DNA from: an uncultured Lachnospiraceae bacterium
GTDB taxonomy: Bacteria; Bacillota; Clostridia; Lachnospirales; Lachnospiraceae
Direction of reading: 5' to 3'
DNA: 64,000 bases
NCBI GenBank assembly: GCA_947625755.1
Contig: CANQPJ010000001.1
Span: forward strand, 209,330-273,329
In this document: piece by piece, positions 25,128-35,787 of the stretch
Layout: the number at the start of each line of letters is the position of its first letter
Numbering within the stretch: position 1 is the stretch's first letter
The notes under the pieces: model-generated
The model's database searches: none
What the model was told of the DNA's origin: nothing
What the model saw: the letters and a program-made list of their open reading frames with translations, nothing else
Position numbers and translations under genes: made by a program

Positions 25128-26414
25128 CTAATACCTCCAGTCCATGAGTGCTGTCACGCAATCCAAATCAAAAACCGGTATGCCGCATTTCTTTGACACA
25201 TCATATCTTTCTCTGAATGAATCATCAATAAATATAGCATCTTTATGTTTAATGTAATCACTTTTCAATGTATTATCCTTAATGTGAATAATGTTGTGGA
25301 AAAGGGATTTATCAATATGATATTTTTGTAATGACTGTTCTATATCTTTTGCATGTCTTGTCAGTAACTCAATTTTTTTGTTTTTATTCAAACACTGATA
25401 AATAAACGCGATTACCTCTGTGTTGACCGTATCTTTATACGTTACAGTATCATCAAAATCAATATATACATAATTGTAGTCAATATCTAATATATACTTA
25501 TTAGAAAAAGCCCTGTCAACTTCCGCATGGTTTAACAGATTTGGTATCGCCTTAACCTGATAGCCCATCAGCTGGTATACTGTATTTAGAATGTAGTTAA
25601 ATCCCCTGACACGGCTGGTAGACATGCTTCCGGCAACACGCGGCGCCATTTCCAGCAATTTGAAATGTCCTTTTGCATCAAGTTTTACTTGGAAAAACCA
25701 CACTCCATTCAACGATACTTTTTTGTTAATGCTTTCAGCAATCTGCTTTACTTCATCCGGCAGTTTCACCGTGACGGAATGTACACTGATGCCGGTTTTA
25801 ATACGTTTTCTCTGACGCATCGAAGCAGCAATCAATTCTCCCCGGCTGTCGGTAAAGCAGTCAATCGTATATTCATCTCCAGGCAATAATTCAGAAATTA
25901 CATATTCATCTGCCTTCTTTCGGAGAAATTCAAGGTCATCCATTGTGTTTATTTTCATAATTCCCTGCGAGCCCTGTCCAATATCAGGCTTTGCAAACAG
26001 CGGCAGGTCATTTTCAGTTATTTCATCAATGTGATATGTCTTTGGTATATACCATTCTCCTGCCAGTTTTTCATATGTTTTCTTTTTAGAACGTGCCATG
26101 TCGCACGCCTCTTTTTCGGAGGTGGCAATTTTACATTTTATCTCTTCTCTGTGTTCTGACAGATAAAGAATCACATCATCATATGCGGGGATTAACACAT
26201 CTATATGCTTCTCTTGTATAACAGCATTTAATTCTTCCATAAAAGTATCAGCGGTAATAAAAGAGATTCCCTGTATATAGTTTTTATACACCATTCTTCC
26301 ATGAGAAGAAACAGAACTCAATCCATATAAATTAATATGTTTGTCAAACTTTAATGCATTATGCACCTCTAATCCAATCTCTGAACCACATGGAAATACT
26401 AAAACATTAATCAT
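25128..26414 (-). CDS. ATP-grasp ligase fused to a HAD phosphatase-like domain
   Basis: Two domains in 428 residues. Residues about 1-300 form a carbamoyl-phosphate-synthase-like ATP-grasp enzyme: N-terminal pre-ATP-grasp start NVLVFPCGSEIGLEVHNAL, ATP-lid FAKPDIGQGSQGI, and metal-binding end HFKLLEMAPRVAGSM. Residues about 315-428 carry a HAD fold with DFDDTVT (about 320), ELLTRH and AIFIDDSFRER. ATP-grasp enzymes ligate a carboxylate to an amine or similar group; the HAD part would remove or transfer phosphate. The substrate is unknown; in this operon a decoration of the polymer or its precursor is inferred. The start overlaps the transferase stop by 8 bp. Confidence 0.82.
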   Translation of the reverse strand: MINVLVFPCGSEIGLEVHNALKFDKHINLYGLSSVSSHGRMVYKNYIQGISFITADTFMEELNAVIQEKHIDVLIPAYDDVILYLSEHREEIKCKIATSEKEACDMARSKKKTYEKLAGEWYIPKTYHIDEITENDLPLFAKPDIGQGSQGIMKINTMDDLEFLRKKADEYVISELLPGDEYTIDCFTDSRGELIAASMRQRKRIKTGISVHSVTVKLPDEVKQIAESINKKVSLNGVWFFQVKLDAKGHFKLLEMAPRVAGSMSTSRVRGFNYILNTVYQLMGYQVKAIPNLLNHAEVDRAFSNKYILDIDYNYVYIDFDDTVTYKDTVNTEVIAFIYQCLNKNKKIELLTRHAKDIEQSLQKYHIDKSLFHNIIHIKDNTLKSDYIKHKDAIFIDDSFRERYDVSKKCGIPVFDLDCVTALMDWRY

Positions 26415-29199
26415 CTTTATCCTCTTTCAAAACAATATCCAAAACCTTCTCGCAAGAATGTCCGTTACAGTATTTTGACATACTGTCGCAAAACTCACGT
26501 AACTTTTTAGAATGTTCATAATCATATTGTTCAATATTTTCTATCGCCTCAATCAGGCTGTCATTATTCTGAAGAATCGGACCAGGTAATGTATCCATTC
26601 CAACATAGAGACCTCGGGTTTCATTGATGTATTCTTCCAAATCATACGCATAGAACAATATCGGTTTCTTTGCGCTGGCAAAATCATAGAATACGCTGGA
26701 ATAATCAGTAATGAGAATATCCGCAATGCAAAGTAACTCCATAACATCTTCTTCCCCACTGACATTTAGTAAAAAATCTTTATACCTGCTATCTATCTCC
26801 AAACTGTCAGCAATTAAGTGATGCAGTTTTACAAGCAGAACATACTCCCCGCTGAATTTTTGATACAACTCTTCAATATCAAACGGAAGCTCAAAATCAT
26901 ACCCTCTCACATAGTCTCCCTGCAAATCTCTCCACGTAGGTGCATAAACAATCACTTTTTTTCCTCGAATTGCAGGATACTGTGCAAATAATCTGTCCTT
27001 TGCCTTATTTTTTAATTCGTCTTTATAAAAAATATCGTTAATCGGATACCCTTCCTTGATTAAAGTCTTTTTAAATCGAAAAGCATTTACCAGCTTGTCC
27101 GCACCATAATCATTGTCCGCCAAAAAATAATCCCAGTTCTGACTTTCCTGATAAAGATTTCCAAATGCCTGTTTTTCCGGTCCCTCGCACTCAATATCAA
27201 ATCCCAGTTTTTTCAGTGGAGTACCATGCCATGTCTGCAGATAAACTGTCTCCTGCCTCTTTTGTTTTACCGGGAAGAGAATGTTATTCACCCAATATTT
27301 TGCTTTTGCCAGATAGTAAAAGTATTCAGAAGTTCCTCTCTCTACCAGAATCGGATTTCCCGGAATACGTTTACTGTCTACATCAGGGTATGCCCATACA
27401 AATTTAAAATCAGAATATTTTGGATTGGAAATCATATATTCATATAAATATTTCGGATTTCCCGTATAATTTTTTCCAAGATTTGCCTCGAAGAATATCA
27501 AATGATCATCTGCTTCTTCATTTTTGAGCGTCTCAAAATATTTTTCCCGACCTGTCTGGAATTTAATTCCCTTCTCGTATTCATCCACTGATGTATGCCA
27601 TGCATTTAGATTATACTGATTGATTCCAAGATAGAAAGATGTAACCATATCTTCGGGCATATAGCACGTATAAAGGTATCTTTCTTTTGTAGAATAATCA
27701 GCATTCTTTTTTACCAGAAATCCTGTCTCTTTATAACCACCGACATATTGAATACCCAATCGGAAATTTAAACGGGCATTGTAGTACATATTTTCATGCA
27801 ATTTGTCCATATCAATTATAATACTGTCAGTTATGGTTCTATCTGCTCTGTCAAATGTTTTTTCATGAAGGACAAAATTGTTCTTTGCATAATTATCCGT
27901 AACATACAATGTATATTTTTTAATCTTTGACAACAGCGAATAAACCTGTATGTCAAGTATGATTTTCCCATCTTTTTCCGATACGTCACAGTCTGATGTG
28001 AACGTGTTTGTTGCCAAATCAAAATCATATTTTTCATTGTATAAATAATGATTGTCTTTGTTACAAATCAATAATATCTGCCGATCAAAGAAAGTGAGTA
28101 CATTGCCGTACGCTTCACTTAAAATATAATCCTCTGCCGCTCTGGTTTTTGGCTGTATAATCTTAATCCAGTTTGTTTCCAGTTTATTTCCATTCTTTCC
28201 GTATATCTCAAATTCTAATAAAAATCTGTCAATCAGATTAATCTCCCGATCCAGAAGGCTGTTTACATTTTCTATCACGACTTGAGTATCCGTAGGTATT
28301 GACACAACTTTCTCTCTTTCATTGGTCTTTAAATCTTTAATATATAATATAAATTCACTGCATTTTTTATAGTTTTCATTCAGATTAATCAGTAATTTAT
28401 TTTCGCTTGCCTCGTATGAAATCTTGTCGATATATTTATATTTTGGTTTCAATTCCTGTATTTTTACTTTCAGTTTTCCCGGTTCAAAGATATAACAATT
28501 ATCAGGCTCTGCAATATACAGTCTGGATAAATCCTCCCGGATTGTTATTGTTTGGTCTGATATATTTTTTGTGACAATAGGAATATAACAGTCTTCTTTT
28601 AACAAGAGTATCTGCATTTCTCCGTTTTCTTCAAAAAGAGTATATATATCATTAACTTCCACTCTGTCACTTGAAATCTCAAAAGATTTTATAATCTCAT
28701 ATTTATTATTGACAAACAGAAGTCTTTTCTTGTCATCCCGATTTTCTTTGTTCGAACAAAACATATGGAAATCAATCCGCAGACTGTTATCCACCACATC
28801 AAAAGCAACCAACGCATATTCTGCATCGGCTGTACTATATTTTTTATCATTTACTTTTACAAAATGCTCTCCAATCTCAAAATCAAATTCTTCTCCTTCA
28901 AAAGTGGCTGTAATGGAATACCCCTCCACCAGAAGTTTAAAATTCTTATTTCTGAGCATAGTCAGGGAGGCATTGTTTAGAGGCAAATATACCTTTCCTT
29001 CTTTGCTTTTCGTTTTTTTATTATTTTGAGTTTCTACAAATGTCCATGGATTATGAAATTTAGCAGGAGTTTCCATTACGATATTATTATTTTCAATATA
29101 TATTTTTATTTCCGGTTTTAAGGAACTCCTTAATTTTCTCCCCAGTTTACTTTTTATAACACTGAAATAAATCCGTTTAAATATCCTTTTTATTATCAT
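26407..29199 (-). CDS. CDP-glycerol:polymer glycerophosphotransferase (TagF/TagB-like) with large N-terminal extension
   Basis: The C-terminal 370 residues (from about 565) match the CDP-glycerol glycerophosphotransferase family: NPKYLYEYM, YLQTWHGTPLKKLG (His near 655), VIYAPTWRD, KLHHLI and ILITDYSSVFYDFA near 833, then KPILFYAYDLEEY. Such enzymes add glycerol phosphate units from CDP-glycerol to lipid-linked teichoic-acid-type chains at the inner membrane face. The first 550 residues are beta-rich and unassigned; they may bind the acceptor. AGGAG precedes the ATG. It is the first gene of the five-gene operon behind a near-consensus promoter. CDP-glycerol synthase (tagD) is not in the window. 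Confidence 0.9.
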   Translation of the reverse strand: MIIKRIFKRIYFSVIKSKLGRKLRSSLKPEIKIYIENNNIVMETPAKFHNPWTFVETQNNKKTKSKEGKVYLPLNNASLTMLRNKNFKLLVEGYSITATFEGEEFDFEIGEHFVKVNDKKYSTADAEYALVAFDVVDNSLRIDFHMFCSNKENRDDKKRLLFVNNKYEIIKSFEISSDRVEVNDIYTLFEENGEMQILLLKEDCYIPIVTKNISDQTITIREDLSRLYIAEPDNCYIFEPGKLKVKIQELKPKYKYIDKISYEASENKLLINLNENYKKCSEFILYIKDLKTNEREKVVSIPTDTQVVIENVNSLLDREINLIDRFLLEFEIYGKNGNKLETNWIKIIQPKTRAAEDYILSEAYGNVLTFFDRQILLICNKDNHYLYNEKYDFDLATNTFTSDCDVSEKDGKIILDIQVYSLLSKIKKYTLYVTDNYAKNNFVLHEKTFDRADRTITDSIIIDMDKLHENMYYNARLNFRLGIQYVGGYKETGFLVKKNADYSTKERYLYTCYMPEDMVTSFYLGINQYNLNAWHTSVDEYEKGIKFQTGREKYFETLKNEEADDHLIFFEANLGKNYTGNPKYLYEYMISNPKYSDFKFVWAYPDVDSKRIPGNPILVERGTSEYFYYLAKAKYWVNNILFPVKQKRQETVYLQTWHGTPLKKLGFDIECEGPEKQAFGNLYQESQNWDYFLADNDYGADKLVNAFRFKKTLIKEGYPINDIFYKDELKNKAKDRLFAQYPAIRGKKVIVYAPTWRDLQGDYVRGYDFELPFDIEELYQKFSGEYVLLVKLHHLIADSLEIDSRYKDFLLNVSGEEDVMELLCIADILITDYSSVFYDFASAKKPILFYAYDLEEYINETRGLYVGMDTLPGPILQNNDSLIEAIENIEQYDYEHSKKLREFCDSMSKYCNGHSCEKVLDIVLKEDKDD

Positions 29200-29228
29200 A
29201 ATTTAATCTCCTAATGCATATTCAATTA

Positions 29229-29257
29229 ATTTTACCATAATATGGAATTCTTTTCAA
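29229..29257 (-). promoter_or_regulatory. Promoter of the glycopolymer operon
   Basis: Minus strand TTGAAA, 17-nt spacer, TAAAAT, about 25 nt before the TagF-like gene's ribosome binding site; it marks aroA as a separate upstream transcript. Confidence 0.65.
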
Positions 29258-29259
29258 TT

Positions 29260-30570
29260 CTAATAAATGCTGTCAAGAACCTCAAAATAAGTCTCAAATG
29301 TCTTTCTGCAGCACATTGGATTATTAATAACAACACCTTCCAGTTTTAACCCTGCCATGGCAAAGCTCATAGCCACACGGTGATCCTCATATGTATCAAT
29401 TTCTGCACCATGTAATGTTTGAGGAACAATCAAAACATTTGTCATATTGTTTTCTTCTATAATTTCTGTCCAGCATCCTATCTTTTTTAGTTCATCTGCC
29501 ATTACCTGCACCCTGTCTGATTCCTGTTTTCTGATATGAGCAATATTTAAAATCTTTGTTGGAGTTTCTGCAAAGGCGGCAACAACTGCCATTGTCAAAG
29601 CCTGATCGGAAAAATCTGACATATCCAGCTCGATGCCATGATAAGATTTTATTCCTGTGGCATCTATCTCTACCGCATCTGCCTCTTCTCTTAATATGCA
29701 TCCTAACTGTTTAAGTATGTATAAAAATTTTACATCTCCCTGCATGGAATCCAGATGGATTCCTTTCACTTTACTTTTAACCCCCAGTAATAACGCCATC
29801 GCATAAAAATAACATGCAGCGGACATATCCGGTTCAATTTTATATTCCTTTTTGGAAAAACACTGCTTTTTAATTACATATTTCTTTAATTCTTCCCCTG
29901 TTTTTTCTTTTGCGTTTTCTATTTCTACATACTTTATTCCAAACTGTTCTAACATTCGTAAGGTAATCTTAATATATGCTCCATTAATTCTGGAACCTGT
30001 AAGTGTAATATTTAATCCATTTACAGCGCCGGCAAGCAGCAGGGCGCTGGCATATTGACTGCTGTCCGTGGTATCAATACTAATATCGGGCTGTTTTATT
30101 CCCTTTGAATGAATCTCAAAAGGAAAATGACCTTCCTGCTCCAGACAATGAATAATTACGCCTTTCTCCCGTAAACTCTCCAAAAGACGACTCATCGGAC
30201 GTTTTTTCATCTGTTCGGATGATTCTAAAACATAATCACCACCACATACTGCAAGAAGTACCGTCATAAATCTTGCGGCAGTCCCTGCACTACGCACATT
30301 GATTGTCGCATGGGGATTTGGAATACAACCGTTTTCTCCTTTTATTGTCACCTGTTTTCTTTCTTCGTCAATATCAAGCTGAAATCCCAGCCGGTCCAGG
30401 CAATCTAAAAAGGCTCTGGAATCATCACTGAATAATACCCCTTTTAGTTTACAGCTTCCATTAGACATTGCCGCCAGCATTAACGCTCTGTTGGTAATAC
30501 TTTTGGAACCCGGAACCTCCACATTAATATTCTTTTTTTCCGTCACTTTTTTTACAATATATTTTTCCAT
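29260..30570 (-). CDS. aroA: 3-phosphoshikimate 1-carboxyvinyltransferase (EPSP synthase)
   Basis: Sixth step of the shikimate pathway, feeding chorismate to the trp and tyr genes in this window. In 436 residues: N-terminal substrate loop PGSKSITNRALMLAA (20-34), the NVRSAGTAARFMTVLLA loop corresponding to LGNAGTA (about 90-106), KKRPMSRLLESL, and SSQYASALLLA, with a C-terminal IRKQESDRV and YEDHRVAMSFA. The NVRSAGTAAR loop differs slightly from the classical LFLGNAGTAMRPL of class I enzymes. It lies 15 nt behind queA, so probably cotranscribed with it. Confidence 0.95.
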   Translation of the reverse strand: MEKYIVKKVTEKKNINVEVPGSKSITNRALMLAAMSNGSCKLKGVLFSDDSRAFLDCLDRLGFQLDIDEERKQVTIKGENGCIPNPHATINVRSAGTAARFMTVLLAVCGGDYVLESSEQMKKRPMSRLLESLREKGVIIHCLEQEGHFPFEIHSKGIKQPDISIDTTDSSQYASALLLAGAVNGLNITLTGSRINGAYIKITLRMLEQFGIKYVEIENAKEKTGEELKKYVIKKQCFSKKEYKIEPDMSAACYFYAMALLLGVKSKVKGIHLDSMQGDVKFLYILKQLGCILREEADAVEIDATGIKSYHGIELDMSDFSDQALTMAVVAAFAETPTKILNIAHIRKQESDRVQVMADELKKIGCWTEIIEENNMTNVLIVPQTLHGAEIDTYEDHRVAMSFAMAGLKLEGVVINNPMCCRKTFETYFEVLDSIY

Positions 30571-30585
30571 AGTCTTTTCACACCT

Positions 30586-31623
30586 TTACTGTATAAACAT
30601 TGCATCGCCAAAACTAAAAAATCTGTATTTTTCTTTCACTGCCTCATCATATGCCTGTAAAACATTTTCTCTTCCTGCTAATGCTGATACCAGCATCAGT
30701 AATGTAGACTCCGGTAAATGAAAATTTGTAATCAGACAATCGATTGCTTTAAACTGATAACCCGGATAAATAAATATCTGGGTCCAGCCACTTCCCGGAT
30801 GAACTATACCCTTTTCATCGGTAACCGTCTCAAGTGTTCGCGTACTGGTAGTTCCAACAGCAATAATCCTTCCACCATTGGCACGACATTGATTTATCAT
30901 CTCTGCATCCTTTGTGTCTACCATGTAAAATTCCGAATGCATATGATGCTCCAGAATATTTTCCACCTTGACCGGACGGAATGTTCCCAACCCTACATGT
31001 AACGTAACATGAGCTATTTTTACACCTTTTTTTTCTATCTCATCTAACAATTCTTTGGTAAAATGAAGCCCTGCTGTTGGTGCGGCAGCTGATCCCTCGT
31101 ACTTGGCGTAGACCGTCTGATACCTGTTTTTATCCTTTAATTTATGAGTGATATATGGTGGTAACGGCATTTCACCTAGTTGATCCAGTACTTCTTCAAA
31201 AATTCCCTGATATTTGAATTGTATCAGTCTGTTTCCTTCCTCTACAATATCTACAACTTCACCTGTTAAAAGCCCTTCGCCAAAATTAATGACTGTTCCT
31301 ATTTTGCATTTCTTTCCGGGTTTTACCAAAGTTTCCCAAATATCATTTTCACGGCGTTTCAGAAGAAGCACCTCAATCCTTGCATCAGTTCCCACTTTAC
31401 TTCCATAAAGTCTTGCCGGCAGAACTTTTGTATCATTAATTACAAGGCAGTCACCTTTATTTAAATAGTCAATAATATCTTTAAATATATGATGTTCGGT
31501 ATTACCTGTTTTTTTATCCAACACCATTAATCTGGAACTGCTTCTATCTTTCAACGGATCCTGTGCAATCAGTGCTTCCGGCAGTTCATAATAATAATCA
31601 TGCAGACTCATTTGTTGTTTCAT
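30586..31623 (-). CDS. queA: S-adenosylmethionine:tRNA ribosyltransferase-isomerase
   Basis: Makes epoxyqueuosine in tRNAs with GUN anticodons by transferring ribose from SAM. From the ATG at 31623 (AAGGA upstream; the track frame starts two codons earlier at a TTG) it has 345 residues. Family motifs: [32 protein letters not shown], the [16 protein letters not shown] loop, [14 protein letters not shown] and [14 protein letters not shown]. No preQ1 riboswitch is evident upstream; the gene follows dtd after 60 nt. Confidence 0.96.
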   Translation of the reverse strand: MKQQMSLHDYYYELPEALIAQDPLKDRSSSRLMVLDKKTGNTEHHIFKDIIDYLNKGDCLVINDTKVLPARLYGSKVGTDARIEVLLLKRRENDIWETLVKPGKKCKIGTVINFGEGLLTGEVVDIVEEGNRLIQFKYQGIFEEVLDQLGEMPLPPYITHKLKDKNRYQTVYAKYEGSAAAPTAGLHFTKELLDEIEKKGVKIAHVTLHVGLGTFRPVKVENILEHHMHSEFYMVDTKDAEMINQCRANGGRIIAVGTTSTRTLETVTDEKGIVHPGSGWTQIFIYPGYQFKAIDCLITNFHLPESTLLMLVSALAGRENVLQAYDEAVKEKYRFFSFGDAMFIQ

Positions 31624-31683
31624 AATCAAAATCCTTTTCTAAATTTCCTACTGTATTTTTCATTCAACCGGTTTTACAAGCTA

Positions 31684-32130
31684 TTACAACGCTTCGCTAT
31701 CCAGCACAATGGTAAACGGTCCATCATTCACTAACTGCACTTTCATATCAGCGCCGAAAACTCCCCGTTCAGTCACCGGAACCTGTCTCCTGCACTGTTC
31801 AATAATATATTCATACATCTTATCTGCCATATCCGGCGCTCCTGCTTTCGTAAAAGACGGTCTGTTTCCTTTTTTACAATCGGCATAGAGGGTAAACTGG
31901 GAAATCAAAAGAAGCTGACCGTTTACATCAGAAAGCCCCAGATTCGTCTTTCCGTTTTTATCATCAAAAATGCGCATATTACAGAGTTTTTTGATCATTT
32001 TATCTGCAATTTCTCTCGTATCTGTTTCCGAGACCCCAATCAGAACAAGAAACCCTTTTCCAATCTTTCCAACGATTTCATTTTCTACAGTTACAGACGC
32101 TTCCGTTACCCTCTGTATCACAAACTTCAT
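31684..32130 (-). CDS. dtd: D-aminoacyl-tRNA deacylase
   Basis: Hydrolyses D-amino acids (and misloaded Gly) from tRNA. The 148-residue protein has the start [21 protein letters not shown], the catalytic-pocket motif [21 protein letters not shown] (SQFTL with the active Thr near 81) and the cross-subunit segment [19 protein letters not shown] that supplies the Gly-cisPro-equivalent region; the length is standard. AAAGGAG precedes the ATG. It lies beyond the pheT terminator and upstream of queA. Confidence 0.95.
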   Translation of the reverse strand: MKFVIQRVTEASVTVENEIVGKIGKGFLVLIGVSETDTREIADKMIKKLCNMRIFDDKNGKTNLGLSDVNGQLLLISQFTLYADCKKGNRPSFTKAGAPDMADKMYEYIIEQCRRQVPVTERGVFGADMKVQLVNDGPFTIVLDSEAL

Positions 32131-32171
32131 GAAAATCTAATCTCCTTTCACTCCCTGTTTTAGTAGAACAG

Positions 32172-32212
32172 AAATGAGAGAGAAACTATTATCTGTCGCT
32201 TCTCTCTCATTT
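32172..32212 (-). terminator. Hairpin after pheT
   Basis: A perfect 13-bp stem AAATGAGAGAGAA/TTCTCTCTCATTT with a 15-nt loop between pheT and dtd; short T-tracts flank it. Likely terminator of the pheST transcript, though some readthrough to dtd is possible. Confidence 0.65.
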
Positions 32213-32239
32213 TTCAAATATAAAATGATAGTAAATACC

Positions 32240-34657
32240 CTATCCCCGAAGCTGAATACCCAATTCCTCCAGCCCATTCAGGATTTTTTTCATTGCACCT
32301 GCAACATCACTTTCTTCAAGGGTTCTGTCTTTTGCCCGGAATATAATATTGTAAGCAACAGACTTAAAGCCCTCTTCAATCTGGTCGCCTTCATAAATAT
32401 CAAACAGTTGATAACTCTCAAGAATTTTACCTCCACGCTGCTCAATAATCTGCTCAATCTGTCCCACCAGTATTTCTTTTGGAGCCACCATAGAGATGTC
32501 TCTTGATACAGCAGGAAATTTCGCAATTCCAACGTATTTTTTATCAAAATCAGCCATTTTATAGATGTAAGGCATATCAATAACAGCTACATAAACCCGC
32601 GTCTTCATATCATAATTTTCGCAGACACTAGGATGTACCTCTCCCAAATATCCAATCACTGTATTTTTATACACAATGTCTGCCTGACGTCCCGGATGTA
32701 AAAACGGTTTTCCTGCTTTTGCATCATACCGGATCTTCTTATTCATTCCTACCTGACCTAAAAATTCCTCAACGACGCCTTTCATGGTAAAGAAATCTCC
32801 ATCCCCGTAGAAACCAAGTGTAAACTGCATTCTCTCATCCGGAAGGTCTGTGATAGGAACTTCCTTTGGAAGATATATGTTACCCATTTCAAAAAGTCTT
32901 ACGTCCTTATTTCTCCTATTATAGTTAGTAGCAAGGGACGTTAATATACCGTTAAGGGACGTAGTTCGCATCACACTGAAATCTTCCCCTAAAGGATTTG
33001 AAATTTCTACTGTTTTTCTCAATTCACTATCCGGCGGTAATAACAGTTTGTCAAATACCTTCGGACTTTCGAAGGAATACGTCATTCCCTGGGAGAATCC
33101 ACAATACAGTGCAACACTTCTGGCAATCTCGTCAATTTTTAATTTATCAGATAGTTTTCCTGTTGTTGCCTCTCCACTCGGAAGTGTTGTCGGAATCTTA
33201 TCATATCCGTAAAATCTGGTAATTTCCTCTGCAATATCACACATTCCAAGTAAATCCTGCCGGAAGGTAGGTACTGTAATAGTTTTCGTGTCTGCATCGT
33301 ATTTCAGTTCTAATGCAGGGAAATAAGAAACCATCTCCTCTTCCGTCAAGTTCAGTCCAATTAAATTATTTACATAATCCGGATCAAAAGGAATGGTTTT
33401 CTCCTTATTTTTCTCCGGATATACATCAACGATACCTTCTACTACTTCTCCGGCGCCTAACTCTTCAATTAACTGACATGCTCTATTGATTGCCGCTTCA
33501 GCATTATTTGGGTCAAGACCTTTTTCAAACTTGCCGGAAGCATCTGTCCTAAGCCCTGCCCTTTTTGATGAAAGGCGGATATTGGTTCCATCAAAACACG
33601 CTGCTTCAAACAGCATATCATGCACATCATCTGTTATCATGGAATTTTCACCACCCATGATACCTGCAAGACCAACAGCCTTTTCACCATCGCAAATCAT
33701 AAGCATATCGTGGTCCAATTCCCTCGTTTGTCCATCGAGGGTTACAAACTTTTCTCCATCCTGCGCACGTCGAACAATAATTTTATTATCCGTAATTGTA
33801 GAAAGGTCATATGCATGCATCGGCTGTCCAAACTCTTCCATAACATAATTTGTAATATCTACCAGATTATTAATAGGTCTGATACCACAGGCGGAAAGCC
33901 TTCGCTGCATCCATTCCGGTGATGGTGCAATCTTTACGTTTCTTACAACTTTTGCACAATATCTCGGACAAAGTTCAGGGTCCTGTACCTCTACGGAAAT
34001 ATAATCATTGACATCGCCTGCTGTTCCAACTGCCTTTACTTCAGGTGCTATAAATGGTTTTCTAAAGGTTGCGGCTGCTTCTCTGGCAATACCAATCACG
34101 CTGTAGCAGTCCACTCTGTTAGATGTTATCTCATATTCAAATACAGTCTCGTGCAGCCCCAATACTTCAATAGCATCCGCACCTACTTCCACGCTGTCAT
34201 CAAAAATATAAATTCCATCTTCCGGTGCTTCAGGATAAAAATCTCTTGTGGAACCTAATTCCTCAATCGAGCACATCATACCATTGGACTCTATTCCACG
34301 TAATTTTCCTTTTTTTATTTTAATTCCACCCGCTTTTTTAGAACCATCATGACCTCCTGCCACTTTACCTCCGTCTAAAACTACAGGTACTTTCTGTCCT
34401 TCTTCTACGTTTGGTGCTCCGGTTACAATCTGTATTATCTCTGTTCCAATATTTACCTGACAGACAACCAATTTATCTGCGTCCGGATGCTTTTCTATTT
34501 TTTCAATCTGTCCTACAACAATTTTGTCAAGGTCTGCGTCCAAACGCTCAAACCCTTCGCACTTTGTACCGGATAATGTCATTGCATCCATGTATTCCTG
34601 ATCCGTACATTCAAGTTCAGGAACATATGCTTTAATCCATGATAATGGTGTATTCAT
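32240..34657 (-). CDS. pheT: Phenylalanyl-tRNA synthetase beta subunit
   Basis: Large subunit of the (alpha-beta)2 PheRS. In 805 residues: N-terminal tRNA-binding (EMAP-type) domain with VVGQIEKIEKHPDADKLVVCQVN (about 46-68), B3/B4 editing domain with AAATFRKPFIAPE and NNLVDITNYVMEEFGQP near 265, B5 domain with DPDYVNNLIGL, synthetase-like core, and the C-terminal anticodon-recognition (ferredoxin-like) domain KFPAVSRDISMVAP to the end. Normal length. 46 nt after pheS in a T-box controlled operon. Confidence 0.97.
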   Translation of the reverse strand: MNTPLSWIKAYVPELECTDQEYMDAMTLSGTKCEGFERLDADLDKIVVGQIEKIEKHPDADKLVVCQVNIGTEIIQIVTGAPNVEEGQKVPVVLDGGKVAGGHDGSKKAGGIKIKKGKLRGIESNGMMCSIEELGSTRDFYPEAPEDGIYIFDDSVEVGADAIEVLGLHETVFEYEITSNRVDCYSVIGIAREAAATFRKPFIAPEVKAVGTAGDVNDYISVEVQDPELCPRYCAKVVRNVKIAPSPEWMQRRLSACGIRPINNLVDITNYVMEEFGQPMHAYDLSTITDNKIIVRRAQDGEKFVTLDGQTRELDHDMLMICDGEKAVGLAGIMGGENSMITDDVHDMLFEAACFDGTNIRLSSKRAGLRTDASGKFEKGLDPNNAEAAINRACQLIEELGAGEVVEGIVDVYPEKNKEKTIPFDPDYVNNLIGLNLTEEEMVSYFPALELKYDADTKTITVPTFRQDLLGMCDIAEEITRFYGYDKIPTTLPSGEATTGKLSDKLKIDEIARSVALYCGFSQGMTYSFESPKVFDKLLLPPDSELRKTVEISNPLGEDFSVMRTTSLNGILTSLATNYNRRNKDVRLFEMGNIYLPKEVPITDLPDERMQFTLGFYGDGDFFTMKGVVEEFLGQVGMNKKIRYDAKAGKPFLHPGRQADIVYKNTVIGYLGEVHPSVCENYDMKTRVYVAVIDMPYIYKMADFDKKYVGIAKFPAVSRDISMVAPKEILVGQIEQIIEQRGGKILESYQLFDIYEGDQIEEGFKSVAYNIIFRAKDRTLEESDVAGAMKKILNGLEELGIQLRG

Positions 34658-34703
34658 CTATTCATTCTCCTTTCAAATCTACCATATATAATCTGAAAAC
34701 CTG

Positions 34704-35723
34704 CTAGAACTGGTTTAAGAAACGGTCATCATTCTCATATAATAATCTCATATCATCTATTTCATATTTCAATAATGCAATTCTTTCCAGTCCGACTCCA
34801 AAAGCAAATCCCTGATATTCATTTGGATCTATTCCACTCATTTCAAGAACATGAGGATGAACCATACCGCATCCAAGAATTTCAATCCAGCCTTCACCCT
34901 TACAGAATCTGCATCCTTTTCCACCACATTTAAAGCAGGTAACGTCTACTTCTGCACTTGGCTCTGTAAATGGAAAGTGATGTGGTCTGAATTTAATCTG
35001 TGTATCCTTTCCAAATAATTCTTTTGCAAACTGTTCCAATGTTCCCTTCAAATCTGCCATTGTAACATTTCTATCAATTACAAGCCCCTCAATCTGATGG
35101 AAAGACGGCGAATGTGTTGCATCCACCTGATCTGACCGGAACACTCTGCCCGGTGATACAATTCGAATCGGCGGCTTGGTATTTTCCATAACTCTTGCCT
35201 GAACAGATGAAGTCTGGGTTCTCAACACAATATTTTTATTAATATAGAATGTATCCTGCTCATCTTTTGCCGGATGGTTCGCCGGAATATTCAAAGCTTC
35301 AAAATTATAGTAATCAAACTCTACCTCCGGACCTTCTACCACTTCATATCCCATGCCAACAAAGATACGCTCTAATTCTTCCAGCGCCAGTGTGTTTGGA
35401 TGTTTATGACCGACTTTATTTTTCTTCGCAGGAAGTGTTACATCAATCACCTCTGCTTTCAGCTTTGCTTCTCTTGCCTTTGCCGCAAGTTTTTCCCTTA
35501 CTTCTTCCATCTTTTCTTCAATGGCTTTTCTTGTATCATTGACTAACTGACCTACCTTTGGTCTTTCCTCCGGTGCCACGTCTTTCATACCTTTTAATAC
35601 TTCAGTAAGCTGACCTTTTTTCCCAAGGATTTCTACCCGGATTTCGTTAAGAATGTCCATATCCTCAGCATTTTTAATTTTTGTAATTGCCTCTTCTTTA
35701 ATTGCCTGTAGTCTTTCTTTCAT
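34704..35723 (-). CDS. pheS: Phenylalanyl-tRNA synthetase alpha subunit
   Basis: Catalytic class II subunit. The ATG at 35723 (AAAGGAT seven nt upstream) gives 339 residues, the typical size. An N-terminal coiled coil (about 1-95) contacts tRNA. Class II motifs follow: [57 protein letters not shown] (motif 2, about 195-222) and [22 protein letters not shown] (motif 3). [16 protein letters not shown] is a CxxCxG-type segment seen in this family. First gene of pheST, behind a Phe T-box. Confidence 0.97.
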   Translation of the reverse strand: MKERLQAIKEEAITKIKNAEDMDILNEIRVEILGKKGQLTEVLKGMKDVAPEERPKVGQLVNDTRKAIEEKMEEVREKLAAKAREAKLKAEVIDVTLPAKKNKVGHKHPNTLALEELERIFVGMGYEVVEGPEVEFDYYNFEALNIPANHPAKDEQDTFYINKNIVLRTQTSSVQARVMENTKPPIRIVSPGRVFRSDQVDATHSPSFHQIEGLVIDRNVTMADLKGTLEQFAKELFGKDTQIKFRPHHFPFTEPSAEVDVTCFKCGGKGCRFCKGEGWIEILGCGMVHPHVLEMSGIDPNEYQGFAFGVGLERIALLKYEIDDMRLLYENDDRFLNQF

Positions 35724-35787
35724 AATGCTTATCCTTTCTTCTTTATTTTTACCATAAATAATTGTCAAACCACATTTATATAAATAG

